64,000 nucleotides of DNA from Scenedesmus sp. ARA3 (GCA_004335835.1 RWJK01001707.1:186001-250000); one strand, 5' to 3'. Counted from the first letter of the stretch, positions 46,701 through 59,421 are shown. Numbers and translations are program-made. Notes: a model not told the origin generated them from the letters alone.

Positions 46701-49700
46701 CAGTGGCAAACAGTGTGGCGCTGCCCAATGGCAGGGACGCCTGGAACAGCAGGGGCGGCGGTGCCAGCTGGTATGCTGAGTTTGATGCGTCCAGCTTTGC
46801 TGCTGCAGAGGACCCTGCGGCTGAGGACAACAGGGGGATTGCGGGTGAGGCAGGGCTTGCTGCTGATGGCTGTAGCTGTTTGTTGCCAGATGCATGCTAC
46901 TGAATGCGTGTATTTTCCACTAACAGTGTCTGCTCCGCAGCCGTGGCTTCCATTCGCAGCCCATGCACGAAGCACAAGCTGGACCGCACTCAGACGTGCA
47001 GTGCTACCTCCAGTTATTACCCCAACCTCACCTTTGCTGCCGCTGCTTGGCTGCTGCTGCTGCTGTGCTGCAGGCAACCTCCGGGTGGTGCACCGCGCAG
47101 CCAAGGCGCTTGGTGGCGTGCCTGAGATGCTGTCATCAAGGGACTTTGCAGAGCATGGCCCTGATGAGCGAGCAGTGATCCTGTATGTGGCCTTCCTGTG
47201 CGGCCGGCTGCTGGAATGCAGCAAGGACGACAGGGCAGCACACATCATCCAGCGCGCGTGGCGGCAGTCGCGCGCCAACACAGCAGGTGCGCGGGGTTGC
47301 TGAGACTTCCAGGCAATCCTAGGATGGCTGATGTTCGGGTGTAATTATGCACTTGATGATGTTCCAGTGTGCACTGGAAGCTGCTTGCAGGGACATGCTG
47401 CCATGTCGCCTGCCGCTCTCAATGCCTCTGGGAAATACACCAGCACTTGCAGGGGGCTCCTGCGGTGCTAATGCGTGTGTACACCTCCCATCTTGGCCTG
47501 TTGCTTGCAGGCATGGGGCGCGCCAACCTCGCCAAATGGGTGGCAGCTGCGTCAGTCATCCAGCGCTGTGTGCGCGGCTGGCTGTTCAGGCGGCGCATGC
47601 GCCAGTGGCTGGCTGGCCGCGTGGAGGCAGCTGTGGTGCTGCAAGCCTGCTGGCGCGGCAGGCAGGCGCGTGCGCAGCTGGAGCAGCTGGCAGGCAGCTG
47701 CATCACCATCCAGGTGAGCCTTGTGTCCGTTTCAAACACCTGGTAATAGCCATGAGCTGGCAGTGATGCTGCCGCCTGTCGCGCAGCAGTAGTGTGTCTT
47801 GAGCTGCAAGTCCGTGGTCACGGCACAGGGAGCGCCTTGCTGACGGTATGCGCACCGTGCTGCTGCGTCTGTCCCGTGCAGCGCGCCTGGAGGGCTGTGC
47901 TGGTGCAGCGTGAGGCGAGGCGGCAGGCGGCTGCAGCGCTGATCCAGCGCTGCTGGCGGGCCCACCGCGTGGCGCAGGCAGACGAGTGGATGCGGCAGTT
48001 CCTGGCGAACTGCCTAGGGGCGTGCCGCGCACTGAAGCAGGCCAGGTGTGTGGCACGCGGCAGCTGTTGCTGTGCCTGGCGGGCTATGAGCTGCCTCTTT
48101 CAAGGCAGCCATGCTTTTGACAGGTTCCGCTGTGCAGAGACCGCTGACTTGCCAAGCTGCAACATACTGACTCGTAAGCTGTCGAGCCTAGTGCGGATGA
48201 CCTGCACAGCACGCTGCACTACAGCTGTGCAGCTACAGATACGCGATGAACATGATGTGGTGTGACTGCTGGTCCTGCAGGCAGCAGAAGCAGCTGGCCG
48301 CTCTCAAGCTTCAGGCCACCTGGCGCATGGTGCAGGCCAGGAGGCAGCTGGCAGCAGCAAGGGCTGCTGCTGTCACTCTGCAGGCTGCCTGGAGGGGCCG
48401 CCAGCAGCGGCTCAGGTGAGACCTACGAGCTGCTTACAAGCAGCTTGATGTGTATGACGCATTGGATCGTGACAGATGGGTTGCATAGCCATCCTTGTGA
48501 TCGCTAAGCTATGTACTGACTGCAGTTGAGATGTCATGGTTTCAAAAGACATACCGAATGCAAACAATGGGAATGTGTTTGCTGCTGCTCCTCTCGTGCA
48601 CAGGTACAAGCAGCAGCGCAGCGCAGCCGTTGTCCTGCAAGCAGCGTGGAGGGCTCGGCAGCCACGCCAGCAGTACAACCGCCTGCGTGAAGCAGCACTG
48701 GCAGTACAGGCAGCGTACAAGGGCTACCGTGTGCGGCAGTTCATCAAGGAGAGTCACGCGTTTGCGGTGTTCCTGCAGTCATGCTGCCGCTGCAGGCGGC
48801 AGCGCGCGGCCTTCCTGGCTCAGAAGCGAGCAGCCGTCACGCTGCAGGCTGCTGTGCGGACGTGGCAGCAGCGCAACAGGTGAGCCAGAGGTATCGTGAT
48901 TTGGTCTTACTGCTGTTGCACCATGCAAAGCGCAGGAGTTGGCCTGCCATGCTGGCTGGTATGCGCAGCTGTGCCCAGCCACCATGTACACGTGTTGGGT
49001 GACTCAAATGTTATGATGTCGTTTCAAATTTGCTTGCAAATGCAGGATGCAGCAGCTTCGCGAGGCTGCTCTGGTGCTGCAGTCTGCTTGGCGGGGGCAG
49101 CTTGTGCGCAGCAGCATTGCGCAGCAGCACCAGGCAGCACTCACCATCCAGTCCTGCTGGCGCGGAAGCAGGGCAAGGGCAGCATACCAGCAGCAGCGAG
49201 GAGCAGCCATTGGCGTGCAGGCTGCTTGGCGCTGCTATGCTGCGCGGGCTGCATTCCTGCAGCAGCGGAGTGCTGCAGTTGTGCTGCAGAGCAGCTGGCG
49301 TGGCGCGCAGGTTAGGGCAATGGTCAGGCAGCAGGCAGCAGCAGCTACTGTCATCGCAGCGGCATGGCGGCGGCACGTCGCAGCGCGCAAGTATGCGCAG
49401 CAGCTGCAGGCTGTGGTGCTGCTGCAGACAGCTGTCAGGCGGCACCAGGCACAGCAGGCGTACAAACAAATGCGCGCAGCTGCTGTGGTGCTGCAGAGCC
49501 GCTGGCGTGGCAGGGCGGTGCGGCAGCAAGTGCAGCAGTGGCAGCAGGCAGCCCTGCTGATCCAGAGCTGCTGGCGCTCTCATGTGCAGCAAGAGGCACG
49601 CGCAGACGCTGTGGCTGCAGCTGTGACACTGCAGGCAGCGGTGCGCGGCCTGCAGGCTCGCAGCAGCTACCAGCAGCAGCAGGCAGCAGCTGTCCTGCTG

Positions 49701-52700
49701 CAGAGCAGCTGGCGTGCAGTGCAGGCACGCAAGCAGCTGCAGCAGCACAAGGCTGCAGCAGTCATCCAGGCCCACTGGCGCCGGCACCAAGCCCAGTGCA
49801 TGCTGCAGCAGGCAGTGCAGGCAGCAGTGGCCATCCAGAGCTGCTGGCGCATGCATGTGCAGCAGCAGGCACGCATCCGGACTATTGCTGCGGCAGTGCA
49901 GATCCAGGCAGCTGTGCGCATGCACCAGGCATGCAGCCAGTGCAAGCAGCAGCAGGCAGCAGCTGTCCTGCTGCAGAGCAGCTGGCGTGCAGTGCAGGCG
50001 CGGCAGCTGCTGCAGCAGCATAGAGCAGCAGCTGTCATTCAGTCGCACTGGCGGCGCTGCCAGGCGGAGCGTGTGCTGCGGCAGGCAGTGCGTGCTGCTG
50101 TCAGCATTCAGAGCTGCTGGCGCATGCATGTGCAGCAGCAGGCACGCTTGCGGGCGATTGCTGCTGCGGTGCGCATCCAAGCAGCAGTGCGCAGGCACCA
50201 GGCATGCAGCCAGTACCAGCAGCAGCAGGCTGCTGCGGTGCTGCTGCAATGCAGCTGGCGTAGCCGCCAGGAGAGGCTGGCGCTGCAGCAGCAGCGCAGC
50301 GCTGCCACCTGCATCCAGTCAGCGTGGCGGCAGTACCGCGCTGTGTGCAAGTACCAGCAGGCGGTGCACGCAGTAGTAACGATCCAAACACAGTTCAGGC
50401 GCTACGCTGCAGTGAAGCGGTACCAGCAGCAGCGGGCAGCAGCGATTGTCCTGCAAGCAGCAGAAAGGGGCAGGGCAGCGCGGCTGGCACTGCGGCAGCA
50501 GCAGCAGGCAGCCCTCAGCCTGCAGTGCGGCTGGAGGGCGCGCGCTGCTCGTGCGCTGCTGCAGCAGCACAGGGCTGCTGCTGTCATCCAGGCGCGTGTC
50601 AGAGGCTGGCTGGTGCGGTCAGAGCTTGCCAGGCAGGCAGCCGCAGCTACAGCAATCAGGGCAGCATGGCTTGGCTACAGGCAGGCTCAGCAGTATCAGT
50701 CGCAGCGTGCAGCAGCAATCACCATCCAGGCGTATGTGCGCGGGTGGCGTGCGCGGCAGCAGCAGGCAAAGCTGCAGGCAGCAGCAACAGTGCTGCAGGC
50801 CAGCTGGCGAGGGTACTGCTGCAGGCAGCAGTATGCTCAGCAGCAGGCGGCGGCTGTGGCAATACAGGCCGCCTTCAGGCGCCATGTGCAGCGGCAGCAG
50901 TACCTGCGCATGCGTGCTGCAGCTACTGCCATCCAGGCAGCAGTGCGGATGCACCAGGCCCAGCAGCAGTTGCGCCAGGCGCAGGCAGCTGCAACGCAGC
51001 TGCAGGCGGCCTGGAGGGGTTACGCTGTCCGCAAGGCGCTTGCGCAGCAGGCGGCTGCTGCCACAGCAATCCAGGCCAGCTGGCGGTGGTACACACAGCG
51101 CCAGCGCTTCCTGGCAGTTGTGCGGCATGCCACAGTGCTGCAGGCCAGCTGGCGCGGCCGCCAGGCTGCTGTGCAGTACCAGCAGCTGCGCAGCGCAGCT
51201 GTGGTGCTGCAGGCGGCTGCCCGGGGGCGCCAGGCGCGTGCCGCACTGCAGCTGAAGCTGGGGACTGCAGCAGCTGTGACGCTGCAGAGTGCGTGGCGTG
51301 GCAGGGCTGTGCGGCTGGAGTGCCAGCGGCGCGCTGCTGCTGCGCTGGTGATTCAGCGCTATGCAAGGGGCATGAAGGCGAGGAAGCAGGCTACCGTGAG
51401 TGGGCAGGGCAGATGGTCAATCATAGGGGCTCATTAGAGAGGCATGCAAGCTCTGCCTGGCCTGCACATGTCAGGCAGGATCAGCTCAGGATGCATACTT
51501 TTGCCAGCATTACTAACCGGCACAGGTGCCGTCCTCTGTTGGTCAAACCCCTCGCTGCATGCATCGGCTGCCACTGACCCAGCTGCTGCCTGCGCCTGTA
51601 CTGCTGCAATTGCCTGCAACACTGCATGCCTGCACTGCTGTATCCGCCTACAGATGCGCCGGGAGTACCTGCGCACAGCCAACGAGCTGCAGCGCATGCT
51701 GCTCATGCTGCACACGCGCTCTCGCGCCGCCACCAGCATCCAGTCTGCGTGGCGCGGCTGGAGGCAGCGGCAGCTGTTCCTGCCTGTCTGGCGGCAGTAC
51801 CAGGAGCAGAAGGCAGCACTGGTACTGCAGCGGGTGAGTGGAGCTGGGTGATGCGACCGTGCATCTGTTGCAATATGCCAGCAGCAGCGCAGCAGTATAA
51901 GCCATGTAATGCCAAAATCTGCTGTGCTGCCTTTGATTGGCAGTGTTGCTTGCCCCTGTCACGGTTGCAGCTTGCAGCCATCGAACGCACTCACACTCAC
52001 GCTGTGCTCCTGCTGCCCCTGCAGGCCTGGAGGTGTGCGCAGGCGCGCGCACTGCTGCCCAAGCTGCGGGCAGAGCTGCCACGGCTGCGCGCGCAGCGTG
52101 CGTGGCAAAAGGCTGTAGGGCTGGTGCAGGCTGCGCAGCGGCGGCAGCGGCTGGAGGCAGCACGGCGTGAGGTGGCGGTGCTGGCGCTGCAGAGCGCCGT
52201 GCGGGGGTGGCTGGTGCGGCGGGAGGTGTCCAAGCAGCTGGCAGGCATCCGGCGCTTCCAGGTGGGTGCAGCAGGGACTGCAGAAGTGTTTTGCTGGAGG
52301 TGCCAGCAAGGTCTGCTTGCCTAGGCCACATCTGCTGGACGCTGCGCCATGCTTCTTTGTTTTGTGAGCTTCCCTTGGCTGCCACACTCATTAAGCTGCC
52401 CGAATCCGCGCAATGACGTGCTAATGGCAATGCCTGCAGGCGCTGTGGCGCGGCTACAAGGTGCGCAAGACCTGCGGCAGGGCCAGCAGGGACGCGCGGC
52501 GCCGCATCGCTGCCGCTGCTGCTGCCGTGCAGCCGCAGCGCCGCATCGGCGTGCGCACGCGCGAGGCGCTCAACGTGCTGCTGGCCAGCAAGCAGTGCTC
52601 GCAGGTGAGGCAGCACAGCACATAATGCCATCACGCACGCACAGGAGTGTCCATGCGCCAAATGCTACGAGGCAAGGACCTGCTTGTGTGATGTGAAACA

Positions 52701-54659
52701 GAAGACGCCAGCTCGTGCCAGCACTGCTGGCTTGCTGGTGAACTTATTTGCATGCCCACTCAGCCCCTGATCACAAGTGCCGCACCCCCGCAACCCCGCA
52801 GGTCATCACCGCGGTGGCTGCCATCGAGTTCAGCACGCGCTACAGCAAGGCCTGCTGCGTGCTCATGGTGGACAACGGCGGCGTGGCGGCGCTGCTGGAG
52901 TTCATGCGCAGCTGCAACCGCAGCAAGCCACACATGGAGATGCTGGGCCACGCGCTGGCCTGCCTCGCCAACATCTGCAGGTGCAGTGTAACAGCTCGAC
53001 TGCTGACATAGGAGGTTCTGGCTGCGAGATTGTACATATGATGCTTTAGGGCATTGTCAGCAGCTCAGGTGCTGCTGCAGGTGCTCGGGGTATCGATCGC
53101 ATGTTGTGTAGCATGTCACATGCAGCTTCTGCACCACTGGGCATAGGCATGTAGTGATACCAGACCACCAAATCTCCCCTCTTCAAAACATATCCAGGCT
53201 TCTGCTCAGTAGGGTTTTGCTGCTGCTGCTGCTGCTGCTGCTGCTTGCATGGCTGCAGATGGCCAGACCTGCTGCCTGGCGTGCTGCACGCCCCGGACTG
53301 CATCATCGTGCTGAGCGAGCGCCTGCAGATGTTCAGGGACACGGAGGTGCGCGCTGCCTGGCGCTGGCTTGCCCTGGACCGCACTTGCACGTGCAGCTGA
53401 CTTGCTACGCAAGAATACTCAAGACAGCTGCGTGCGTTCCATGCTGTCAATGACCTGCCTTCTGCGCGTGTGTCAAGGTCACATAACACAGGCAGTAGGT
53501 GTGCGCGCAAGCACCCTGCTATGGCCTTGTCACCGCCTCGCATGCTGCTGACAGTATCCCTTGCATCCTGTTCTTTGCTGGGTTGCTCGTCATGTATGCT
53601 GTCTGTGGACTGCACTGCCTTATAATTTGCCTCCGTGTTGTGCTTTGCAGGACATCTTCATGGCCACTGTGGGCATCCTGTCCGCGCTGGTGCGCAGCGA
53701 CGCGGGCGCGCTGCAGGTGGCGGTGAGCGCGCCCAGCGCCATCAAGCTGTGGGAGGGCATCTGCCAGCTGCTCAACCGCAAGATGGACATGGAGCGCCGC
53801 TACATCGAGCGACTGGAAGGTGAGCGCATCTGCGTGTCTTGTCTTTGTTTGCATGCCGGGTTGGTACTGCTGCTACTGCAGTTACAGCAGTTGCCTGAAT
53901 TGTGATGGAGGCTTGGCGGTCGCAGCAGCTCGTGTGTGTCACAGTCCACTCGCAGGTGGATGGCATGAGGATGCTGCTGCTCCTGCTGCACTCCTGAGCT
54001 ACTGTACCCCTGCTTGCCTCGCTCCATCTGCAGGCCAAAAGGGCAGCGACGTCACAGCGCGCGAGGCCACGCGCAAGATGGTCTCCGCAGCAACGCAGCT
54101 GGATGCGTTGGAAAAAGTTGCAGCGCGTGTGGACGGCATTGCAGCAGCACATGGCGTGGAGGTGCAGCACATGCAGCGCCCGCACCAGCTGCCAGCTGGT
54201 GGCGCAGCAGCAGGCAAGGCGGGAGCGGCAGACGCAGCAGAGCACCAGGAGCAAGAAGGGCTGGTGCCCCGCTCTGCATCTGCTGTAGTACAGCCGAACC
54301 TGTGGCAGCCAAAGAACACAATTGTGCGCGGTGCATTCAAGGAGAGCGTGGCAACGCGCACTGGCATGTTAGCAGCAGTAGCAGCAGGCGTGCCAGTGGG
54401 GCAGTCTGCGGCTGGCGGCGGTGCTGCTGCAGGAGGGCTTGGAGCGGGTGTGAATGTGGGTGGTGCTTCAGCTGCTGGGATGATGACCAAGGGTGATATG
54501 TTTGCAGCTGCTGGTGCTGGTGGTGATGCTGCTTCACGGCGGCTGGTGGGGCCAGATGTGCTGCTGGCGGCTATGCAGCAGCAGCAGCAGATGCTGACGC
54601 AGTCCGCGGATCAGGAGTGCCGCATTGACCAGTCGCACAAGCAGCACAGGGGCAGGTGA
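41353..54659 (+). CDS. ASPM: ASPM/Asp-like spindle protein (ASH, CH, about 50 IQ motifs, ARM-like C-terminus)
   Basis: Spindle-pole/microtubule minus-end protein; its IQ motifs bind calmodulin-type light chains. 26 exons: 41353-41475, 41568-41654, 41943-42805, 43025-43111, 43371-43538, 43730-43808, 44044-44164, 44351-44529, 44774-44911, 45152-45338, 45578-46083, 46286-46374, 46567-46844, 47074-47286, 47511-47713, 47882-48045, 48281-48415, 48604-48879, 49046-51395, 51654-51833, 52025-52261, 52440-52604, 52802-52980, 53259-53346, 53651-53819, 54034-54659; 2,629 aa, frame closed. N-terminal ASH domain (PTLDFGTVAVGSRKTLYLKAVNST). SYNPFWLHIAVE and LVLLLDRA precede a CH domain (GRHLELLGYKLSHSQ, NLAVDLRDGLRL). 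A second CH region has LGGVPEMLSSRDF and VAFLCGRLLE. IQ motifs run from about residue 1025 to 2240. The C-terminal helical-repeat part (SKQCSQVITAVAAIEFSTRYS, SCNRSKPHMEMLGHAL) matches animal ASPM. The last exon is Ala/Gly-rich. Confidence 0.95.
49545..50366 (+). repeat. Three-copy 273-bp higher-order repeat within ASPM IQ array
   Basis: Units start at 49545, 49818 and 50091. Each encodes 91-92 aa with four IQ motifs (IQSCWR, LQAAVR or IQAAVR, LLQSSWR or LLQCSWR, IQxxWR). Units 1 and 2 are exactly 91 codons; unit 3 is diverged in its last part. Confidence 0.9.
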
Positions 54660-54951
54660 TGACTACGTTGCTGACGACGGTACTGCTGCTGTTGACCGTA
54701 CAGAGAGCAGCAACGTGATCACACAAACCGGATGTTGCATCGTGATCCTTGACCAGCTGTCCACGTTTCATTTGTAGAGGTTTTATCTGAGTGTTTGAAA
54801 TATACCCTTGTGGGCTGTGTCTTGGGTGAGTGCACTTACATGCAGTCAACATGGTGCACAGCAGCCGCCCATCTGCACCAGTGGGGCTCCGGGCCGGTGG
54901 CTATGGCTTGTGAAGTGACAGTCTGTTTATGACAGACTGCATACGCACCGG

Positions 54952-54956
54952 TGTAA
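54952..54956 (+). terminator. Putative TGTAA polyadenylation signal of ASPM
   Basis: TGTAA about 290 nt after the ASPM stop, just behind a short hairpin. Confidence 0.45.
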
Positions 54957-56211
54957 CTTTGCCACAGTGGAAGCGCTTTGAACAAGTTGCTTGGGAGTAG
55001 TGTTACACTCTAGGCAGGTGACACCTCGCATGCACGCCGCTGTTGCCACCCATGGCTGCGCCCATAAGAAGCTTGTACCGCTACTTGGGTCACGGCAGCA
55101 TCGAGCTGCTGCAATGCTGCAGCAGCAGACAGATATGTACACAGCGGCAGCCCAAGGTGCCCATAACATGTCACAAACGTGCAGCAACTTACTACACTGG
55201 CGTAGCAAGATTGAGCATCAAGTGCAATCTAAGCCACAAAGGAACATGCTTAGCACACGCACACGCCATTAAACGCCCAGCCTGCAAGCATAGCATACTA
55301 TGTCGTGTGCAACACAACACAGCAATTGCTTGCAAGCAGCTGTTACTGCTGCAGCGCGCGGTTGTGTGTCGTCCTTTGCATTCTGCACTGCTGGTACTGC
55401 ACACCTCATGTGCAGCACTGCAACACTTCACGGTATGTAGCGTTGCCATGGAAGGTCCCTGCTACCAGCTGGGCCAAAAGCAGTTGCCAGCAGGGCCAAA
55501 AGCAGGACCTGCCTGCAAAGATTCTGGAATGCACACGGATTACAGAATGCCAGGCCAGAAGCAAATCTAGGGCCACAAGCAGTTGCTAGTATGCGAACTG
55601 CTTGCAGAGAATACAGAATCCTCTTGGAACAAACACAGCTCAAGAAACACTTGCATGACCTGTCAATACGTGCCGGCATGCCTGACGGTTTCCAGTACAA
55701 AACAAGCCTAACACACAGTCATTAGCCCTTCAACTTGTCACAATGTGTGTGTGATGTCACAGCAGCTCTCTGAAACATATCGCCACCAACACAGCAGTAC
55801 ATCAGAATGAGCAACAGAGTGCCATCATGGTAAGGCTGTGCCAAGCACGTCACGCAATCACGTCAGGAAAGCAGCTCAGGAAACCCATTTTGACCATTGG
55901 TGCCCTGCTGCTTGGCCACTTCTGCCGAGCATTGTAGCCAATCAAACCCAACAGAGTACACCATGTGCTCAGGTGCCTGGCAGCTCCTTCACTGCACAGC
56001 CTGGCCACGCAGTAACCAACACGCTGCACAGCCAGTTCAAATTTCCAAAAACAGCGCAGCAGTCACACAACCACCAACATACAAAGCACAGCATCCCCAT
56101 TCTGAACTCTGTGTCACCCACAAAATCAACACAGACTAGTGCATTACTAGCAAACCTTTTCAAGCTTGTGTATAAGCTCTACCTGCCATCTGCACCCACT
56201 CAGTGAGGCCC

Positions 56212-56216
56212 TTACA
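56212..56216 (-). terminator. Putative TGTAA polyadenylation signal of the ApaH-like phosphatase
   Basis: TTACA on the plus strand reads TGTAA on the minus strand, about 100 nt beyond the stop codon at 56319. Confidence 0.5.
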
Positions 56217-56318
56217 CTGCAATCACCTAGCTCTCATGTCAGCCCACACACACAGCAAGCCAGCTGGCAATACCCACAATCCCTCTGTTGTACACCTGCA
56301 GCAGTACCAACCCCCACA

Positions 56319-56568
56319 TCACCCTTGGTAGTTTGTGCCTGAAGGCACACACAGCAGGAAGCCCCCCATGTCTCTTAAGCTTGCTGGTGCATTGTGGCTG
56401 CGGGCACGCACAAAGCCAGGCTGCTGCTGCAACTCTTGCAGTGCGGGCAGCACGCAGGCTGTGAGCTGGCCGCCCGCCACGCAGGCTGTGTCCAGCCCTG
56501 TGCAGCACGCGTAGCCCTGCAGGCGACGCTCCGAGTCGTGGCCAAATACCACGTGCTCGGGTCCTGTA

Positions 56569-56625
<57 letters not shown>

Positions 56626-58594
56626 GGCATGGTGGTGTTTGGCAACTGGTGCACTGAGATGCAACACCTGCAGGCACACTGTTGATTGCGTCTGGTGGCT
56701 CTTTTACCACATGTGCCACCATGCTATTGCTGCTTCGCCGCACACATACACGCACATGCCCAGACTGACGCGCTAGATGTGCTGTTCAGAAGCTATCTGT
56801 GCCAGCGCAGTTGCCAGTCACACAGCGCCGAAGCTAGCACATAATGCCAAAGCTAGCAGCATCAACAGCAGCAGCACAAGCTCTAAAGCTGCATGCTGCT
56901 CACCTTGCCAGTACCCAGCCCAGGGTGTGCTGCTCTCTGTAGCCCTCTCCAGTGCGATGAGGCTGCAGCAGCAGCAGCAACAAGCAGAATCAGCAACTAC
57001 CACAGGATACACACACAACGAGCACTGCAGCTGGTATGCTGGCTCAAATGGTGCAGGAACATCTGCACTGCAAGAATCAGCATCAGAGTAACTGCTGATG
57101 CCACCGTGAGGGGCACCAAACAAAGCTGTTGAGCTGTGAGGGGGTCAAAGTAGCAGTGCAAATGCTGGGGGCCCGCTGTGTGATGCTGCGCCTCTCACCT
57201 GCCATCAGGCGCCTGTGCTATGTCCCGCATAGTGGTCAGTGTGGCTAGCTGCTGCTGCTGCAGCGGGGTGCCTGGCAGCACGCCAGCATGCACCACCACC
57301 AGGTTGTACCTGCATCACCGACAGGTGGTTGCAAGAGTTTCAACCACAGACAGGGACATTTATCCACGTATGCGCAATGGGGCATGCAAGGATACTAGGG
57401 GCAGGCGATTACCACACTCTTCACTGCTGCTGCTGCTGCTGCTGCCAGATGTACACAGTGTCCACACCAGAGCACGGCACATAGCAGCCACCAACAGCAT
57501 GCCTGCTGAGTGCTGCAAGGGCCCCGCACTTGCTGTGCAACAAGGCAAGCAACCACACTCACCCCTCAACCCTGATGCTGAACGGCAGCTGGTTCAAGTA
57601 GTCAACATCCTCCGGCTGCAGCTGCCCCACCCAGCGTGCCTTCTTCTTGAGGCTTTCCAGCGGTACGCCAGCCTGCAGCTGATACCATGCTGACAGTGCC
57701 ACGTCATCGTTGTTGCCTCGTACTGCCCACACCTGGCCGCTCTCACTAAGTGCACGCAGCGCTGCAACCACCTGCATGGCGGCGGCAAGCATATGACAGC
57801 ATGTTAGCGGCACATTGAAAGCAGAATCTCACGCGGATGCGCTGCTGCTGCTTTAGTTGTCTCGGCTTTCTGGGTATTCCTTGAATATTGGAATGTCCTG
57901 CAGGTATGTACTGCAGCTGCTGCTGTTGTGCTGGCCTGGGGATCTGCATCAGTGTGCACTGCAGCTCACCTCTTGACTGCGGGGGCCCTTGTTGACCAGG
58001 TCTCCAGTCAGCAGCAGGTTGTCATAACCGTATTTGAAATCCAGAGTGTCCAACAGCTGGAAGAACTCGTTGAGGCAGCCGTGCACATCACCCACAACAA
58101 TGAGCCTGCCTGGCCCCAGCTCTGACTGGCGAATGACCTTGTGGCAGATAGCTGGTAGGGGATTGCCTGCAGAACAAAAGGGCAGCAGTGATAGTTGAGC
58201 AGTGTATGCGCCAAATATTGCGCTGATGCTTGTCCTGAACTTGTATTGAGGGGCTGCTGTGGCCTTGCAAACGAGTTTGCATGCACAGGACAAGCCCCAG
58301 GAATGCTGCTGGCCTGATGTGCAGCAGCGCAGAGTCGAGCTGGGCCACCATATTTCAATTGATTTGCTACTTGAGTGCGTTACACAGAGTTCTACAAGGG
58401 GTTGTTGGCGTTGCAGCTTGTCGAGCGCTGGTTAGAGATGACAGCAGCCAGGGTGCGGTGATGGGCGTACCTTCTGGAGTGCACTCTGCATCCGACCTCA
58501 ACTTCGTGTATGAAAACTCATCAGCGCATAAAAAATCCATTTTGGAAGGTAGGCATGCCCTGAACGGGGCCAGCAAACAGCTCCAGAAGCCCAT
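56319..58594 (-). CDS. ApaH-like calcineurin-type metallophosphatase
   Basis: Six minus-strand exons: 58594-58471, 58166-57970, 57771-57563, 57309-57199, 56962-56904, 56563-56319; 314 aa, frame closed. All PPP-superfamily metal motifs are present: GDVHG (67-71), GDLVNKGP (96-103), GNND (126-129), VHAG (183-186) and FGHD (240-243). GDLVNKGP in place of GDYVDRG places it with ApaH-like (ALPH) enzymes rather than PP1/PP2A Ser/Thr phosphatases. Bacterial ApaH cleaves diadenosine tetraphosphate, and trypanosome ALPH1 removes mRNA caps; the substrate here is unknown. There is no clear signal peptide. A Met at about 58540 is an alternative start. The intron before exon 6 has a long (CTG)n tract in transcript sense. 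It is divergent from the CGL160-like gene and may share its promoter region. Confidence 0.88.
56571..56624 (-). repeat. (CTG)n tract in transcript sense next to a 3' splice site
   Basis: About 18 CAG units on the plus strand, read as CTG in the phosphatase transcript, ending a few bases before the acceptor of its last exon. Confidence 0.92.
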
Positions 58595-59421
58595 GGCAGA
58601 TCAGTAACGCAAGTTTCGTTGAGCAATTAATGCAGCAGCGATACAGGCTCGATCCGCTCTTTTAAGATTAATTAGCACAACTAAAGTTGAGGGAATCACT
58701 GAAATGCCCAGACAGCAAGCGCGCTATTCACAAAGCGACAAAGTGACCGACATCTGTTACGTTGACCGACGACTGCCAGCCAGAGACAGTCTGATCGCAT
58801 TGATTGAGTTTGTCCATACAGAACAGGTTCTAGGAAGTTGAGTTATTAAGTCTGTTGCTTGGCACACCGGAACGGCCGGATAAGCAAGGTTTACCTGCAT
58901 CCAATCTCTGGACCAAGAGTTGTCTCATAGCCGTTTCTACGTGCTGCTGAGCCCTTCAAGAAAAACTTTATTACGTTATATTGACACATGAGTCGTGGCA
59001 GGTGCTCTCGTGCTACTCAAGCCTGATGGACTTGGCCAGCAGCCATAGCTGCTGCACCTGCAGTGCTGTGGTCTCCTATCTCTGCATGTATCACCCACCT
59101 GCGACATGCACCATTCTCTTCTTTCAAAACAATTTGAATATGGGGCCTTTAAGCACCGGGACCAAACCTATCCTCATGGCACCACTGGTGTGACACAAGG
59201 GTGTGAATCTGTCACACAGCAACGCATGTCAGCACACACCCCGACCCACCCGAGTCGGCAGTCTAAGCTTTGCAGCATCACATGCCGGTAGTATTATTCG
59301 TCTGTCTTCAACATCTGGCACCGCGACTCGATCCATAATCTGGTGCTGTGCTCACCAAGCGCTTCTCCGTTTCACGCCGCGCATTGCTGTGCTCGCAACG
59401 TTTTACGTTTATACAATACAT
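58595..59421. other. Shared upstream region of two divergent genes
   Basis: 827 bp between the starts of the ApaH-like phosphatase (minus) and the CGL160-like gene (plus); a candidate bidirectional promoter. No gene or repeat seen. An in-frame upstream Met at 59203 could lengthen the CGL160-like protein. Confidence 0.5.

Larger units (their letters stand above)
54660..56318. other. Tail-to-tail intergenic region
   Basis: Holds the convergent 3' UTRs of ASPM and the phosphatase. A hairpin with 7-bp arms (CAGTCTG...CAGACTG, 54919-54939) precedes TGTAA at 54952. Degenerate copies of a GGGCCAAAAGCAG motif cluster at 55468-55585. No gene seen. Confidence 0.5.

Noticed and set aside
49011..50249. 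Long minus-strand open frame (412 codons) opposite the ASPM IQ exon
   Set aside because: It is the antisense shadow of a CAG-rich repetitive exon: Leu/Cys/Ala-rich, no motif, no splice logic.
50324..51577. Plus-strand alternative frame of 417 codons inside the ASPM IQ exon
   Set aside because: Frame-shifted reading of the repeat; the frame at 49047-51395 gives regular IQ motifs and fits neighbouring exon phases.
51648..52661. Minus-strand open frame of 337 codons
   Set aside because: Spans several ASPM exons and introns on the opposite strand; Ala/Pro-rich with no family resemblance.
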